NCBI GenBank assembly: GCA_034211115.1
Contig: JAXHTH010000079.1
Coordinates: forward strand, 1 to 12,292
Origin: JAXHTH01 sp034211115
GTDB lineage: Bacteria > Planctomycetota > Phycisphaerae > Phycisphaerales > SM1A02
Reading direction: 5' to 3'
Length of the DNA: 12,292 nucleotides
The notes under the pieces are model-generated. The model was not told the DNA's origin. It searched no databases and saw nothing but the letters and a program-made list of their open reading frames with translations. Position numbers and translations under genes: made by a program. Positions 12,273 through 12,292 of this stretch are shown here, piece after piece. The first letter of the stretch is position 1. The number at the start of each line of letters is the position of its first letter.

Positions 12273-12292
12273 TACGGTGCACGCGTCAGCGC

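Noticed and set aside
1..12292. CRISPR arrays, insertion sequences, phage or toxin genes, tRNA or rRNA
   Set aside because: None seen on reading both strands: no regularly spaced repeats, no transposase motifs, and no tRNA-like cloverleaf noticed.

Overview
The window is GC-rich and reads as chromosome of a planctomycete, most likely class Phycisphaerae. Three signs point there: a membrane protein ending in a CPQCGYDI...RCPECG zinc ribbon, three secreted proteins ending in a VPxP/PAPG + hydrophobic stretch + RRRR tail (the Phycisphaerae form of the PEP-CTERM signal), and a short, degenerate MnmE-like GTPase. This assignment is an inference from protein style. No rRNA or marker gene is present.

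Layout. (1) 1-670: 3' part of fabI, followed by a hairpin. (2) 736-3045: an electron-transfer/acyl-CoA oxidation unit, made of an ETF-alpha FAD domain standing alone and overlapping a large acyl-CoA dehydrogenase, closed by a strong hairpin. (3) 3139-4176: two small membrane proteins. (4) 4288-7147: three tandem minus-strand genes for secreted, C-terminally anchored paralogues, each exactly 212 codons from the chosen start, each with its own leader and two with convincing terminators. (5) 7247-9063: coaX (type III pantothenate kinase) and an mnmE-like GTPase gene on the minus strand, coupled by a GTGA overlap. (6) 9123-9986: folD, divergent from coaX. (7) 10039-10989: uppP on the minus strand. 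(8) 11083-12230: ilvC on the minus strand, preceded by a candidate 15-residue leader peptide ending Ile-Val-Val-Ser.

Most genes are housekeeping: fatty-acid synthesis and oxidation, CoA, one-carbon metabolism, lipid-carrier recycling for the wall, branched-chain amino acids. The accessory part is the 212-residue triplet, whose proteins are probably exported and processed at the envelope. The items that most deserve a check are the ilvC leader, the one-domain EtfA, the triplet with its repeated leader architecture, the stripped-down MnmE and a recurring GNCTAYNMT promoter-like element close to several starts. I see no tRNA, rRNA, CRISPR, insertion sequence or phage gene.
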